Assembly: GCA_043760535.1 (NCBI GenBank)
Contig: JAYUOV010000299.1
Location: 1-8,277 of the forward strand
From: JAZKFT01 sp043760535
GTDB lineage: Bacteria; Bacteroidota; Bacteroidia; Chitinophagales; Chitinophagaceae
Direction of reading: 5' to 3'
Length of the DNA stretch: 8,277 nt
Each line of letters starts with the position of its first letter. Position 1 is the stretch's first letter. Position numbers and translations under genes: made by a program. Positions 6,614-8,277 of the stretch are shown here, one piece after another. Below the pieces are notes generated by a model. The model searched no databases. It saw only the letters and a list, made by a program, of their open reading frames with translations, and had not been told where the DNA came from.

Positions 6614-8248
6614 TTATTTTAATTCTATGGCGCCCATGTCGGGGTTTCCTTTAATTGGATTACCTAAAATGTCTTTTGTTACTTTTAAACCTATTTTAAT
6701 ACCAATAGTGTCTTTTGGAATTGGCTGTATAGCAATTCCTTTATTCACTATCAGCTTTTTGTTTGTTGGTAAATAATCATTTATCTGTAAACCTGCTTTA
6801 TTGGTAAAACCCGGGTCGCCTATAATTGGGTCTCTATCTTGTATCGGAAAATCTTTTGGCCAGTTATCAGCACGTAAAAACAAATTATTGTTGAATACTA
6901 CGTTAGGTACTCCATTTACATCCACCTCCAGTTTTTTTTGATCACCTGCCACTATTTGTGCTGCACCTTCAAAATAAAAAATATTATTGGCAATAAAAAT
7001 GCCATCGGAGCTACTGCTCACTGCTACTTTTGGAACAATATTGGCTGCTACATAAATACTGTTATTATAAAAATAGCTATTGTATGGCCCCGCACTTTTT
7101 TTCTCATTGCCCTGGTATCCGCTTAGCCAAAATATTTTTCCTTCCTGAAAAGCTCCATTAACCCCTTTTACACGAAAGCCATCATTAATGCTAATGTTAT
7201 AACGGTACGCACAGTTGTAGTTATTGCCTAAAATTTCGCAGAACCCGCCAGCGTTATTTGCACTTACATTATACTGTACTACTACATCATTACAATTAAA
7301 ATCAATGTGTACACCGGCAGAATCTCCGGGGCCGTTGGCATTCTCAAAACGATTGTTTTCTATAAGAATGTTGGTGCAGCCCCATGTCCATAATCCACTT
7401 CCTCTACCCCAGTTTCTGCTATCGGCTGTAGAACCAGAATGGTCTATTTTGTTATGATGAATATGCCCACCCGTAATACCCGAAACCTGCATACCCGGGC
7501 CACCTGTTTGATACACTTTGCAATCAGCAATTTCTAACTGCCTGATGCCATTAGTTGTTCCGGTAATCTTTATACCAGTATGGCATACATTATAAACTTC
7601 CGCTTTTAAAACCTTTACATCTATTAATTTGGCTGCTTTTGTGTTATTGATTACACGTATGCCCCAGCCATAACTTTGCGTTCCATTTGCTGATTTTGTC
7701 TCGGCAGCAGTACGAGTATAGCCAGCTGCGTTATAATACACATCATGCACCACAACATTACTTAAATGAATGCTTTCAAAGTCTTCATCTTTTGTTACTT
7801 CAACAAGAATGCCGCAACGCATTTCTGTTGCCTTAGACAGGCTGTTTCTTAGATAAGGTATTGTGGCGGTAGTTTCTATACCGCTTACTTTTATAAATGA
7901 AGCATTTTGGATGAGTACGGCATTAAGCTGATTGCCAGCATCTAAAACAGGTAACGCTTTACTTCCTTTGTACTTATAATTGCTAATAACTACGGGCTTA
8001 TTTAAAAGACCTTTTACGTTAATAATAGCCAACATGCCAGTGAATTGTTGCCCTGTGGCAAAAAGTACAGAATCTCCCGGAAGTAATTGAATGTTAGCTA
8101 TTGGCAATGTAGTTTTCCAGCACCTAACCGAACTGATTCCTTTGTTAGAATCTTTACCAACTTTAGAGTTAATATAATAATTTGTAGCTCTTAATGACCC
8201 AATTAAACCGATAAAAAAAAATAGAAGACTAATATTTTTGAATTTCAT
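6614..8248 (-). CDS. Secreted right-handed parallel beta-helix protein, putative polysaccharide lyase or hydrolase
   Basis: 544 residues. Residues 1-21 are a signal peptide (charged MKFKN, hydrophobic LLFFFIGLIG, likely cut after SLRA); no lipobox is seen. The mature start, TNYYINSKVGKDSNKG, and the following LPGDSVLFATGQQF are typical openings of Bacteroidota beta-helix carbohydrate-active proteins. From about 110 to 460 there are recurring Asn-rich coil turns (IHLSNVVVHDV, ILIENNRFENA, VVVQYNVSANNAG, FIANNIFYFEG), the mark of stacked beta-helix rungs. The C-terminus has DPIIGDPGF and ends in GNPIKGNPDMGAIE, common closing motifs of this group. A striking block at 261-340 carries HIHHNKIDH, NWGRGSGLWTWG, GDSAGVHIDF and FCEILG, rich in His, Arg, Trp and acidic residues, and may form the substrate cleft. 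It is first in the visible operon, ahead of two sulfatases, so a sulfated polysaccharide substrate is the best guess. Lyase, hydrolase or epimerase cannot be separated by reading. Confidence 0.9.
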   Translation of the reverse strand: MKFKNISLLFFFIGLIGSLRATNYYINSKVGKDSNKGISSVRCWKTTLPIANIQLLPGDSVLFATGQQFTGMLAIINVKGLLNKPVVISNYKYKGSKALPVLDAGNQLNAVLIQNASFIKVSGIETTATIPYLRNSLSKATEMRCGILVEVTKDEDFESIHLSNVVVHDVYYNAAGYTRTAAETKSANGTQSYGWGIRVINNTKAAKLIDVKVLKAEVYNVCHTGIKITGTTNGIRQLEIADCKVYQTGGPGMQVSGITGGHIHHNKIDHSGSTADSRNWGRGSGLWTWGCTNILIENNRFENANGPGDSAGVHIDFNCNDVVVQYNVSANNAGGFCEILGNNYNCAYRYNISINDGFRVKGVNGAFQEGKIFWLSGYQGNEKKSAGPYNSYFYNNSIYVAANIVPKVAVSSSSDGIFIANNIFYFEGAAQIVAGDQKKLEVDVNGVPNVVFNNNLFLRADNWPKDFPIQDRDPIIGDPGFTNKAGLQINDYLPTNKKLIVNKGIAIQPIPKDTIGIKIGLKVTKDILGNPIKGNPDMGAIELK

Positions 8249-8277
8249 AGAAGTAAGTATTTTAACAAATTATTAAT

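Noticed and set aside
3736..7457. Several plus-strand open frames of 62-81 codons, and a minus-strand one at 5531-5722
   Set aside because: Nearly all of their length lies over the sulfatase and beta-helix genes in other frames; they show no domains or operon-like placement and are shadow frames.
8266..8273. ATAATTTG on the minus strand, upstream of the beta-helix gene, resembling the Bacteroidota -7 element TAnnTTTG
   Set aside because: The TA pair is not at the consensus spacing and the -33 region lies outside the window, so a promoter cannot be supported.

Overview
The window reads as part of a Bacteroidota (Bacteroidetes) genome, from a glycan-use locus for a sulfated polysaccharide. Three things point there: a hybrid two-component sensor of the kind typical of that phylum, exported S1-type sulfatases, and AT-rich DNA with weak Shine-Dalgarno signals. 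Genus cannot be read from the sequence. All supported genes lie on the minus strand, so transcription runs from the right edge to the left edge.

Layout in order of transcription: (1) 8248-6614, a secreted right-handed parallel beta-helix protein of the polysaccharide lyase / glycoside hydrolase type; (2) 6581-5139, an exported sulfatase with a CAPSR active site; (3) 5129-3627, a second, divergent exported sulfatase with a CSPSR active site; (4) 3614-3495, a probable 39-residue protein with one membrane helix; (5) 3406 to beyond base 1, the sensor kinase part of a hybrid two-component system (HTCS), cut by the window edge just inside its receiver domain. Gaps between genes 1-4 are 32, 9 and 12 bases, so they look like one operon. 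An 88-base spacer with possible RNA structure separates them from the HTCS.

Likely joint role (inference from families and context): the beta-helix protein binds or cleaves a sulfated polysaccharide, the two sulfatases remove sulfate esters at different positions or stages, and the HTCS senses a released saccharide in the periplasm and switches on the locus. No SusC/SusD pair, formylglycine-generating enzyme or glycoside hydrolase of a recognisable family is present, so the locus probably extends beyond both edges, or depends on genes elsewhere. The substrate cannot be named from this window.

No tRNA, rRNA, CRISPR array, insertion sequence or convincing terminator was seen. The most novel items are the beta-helix protein of unassigned family, the tiny membrane protein, and the structured spacer before an HTCS that seems to start at TTG.
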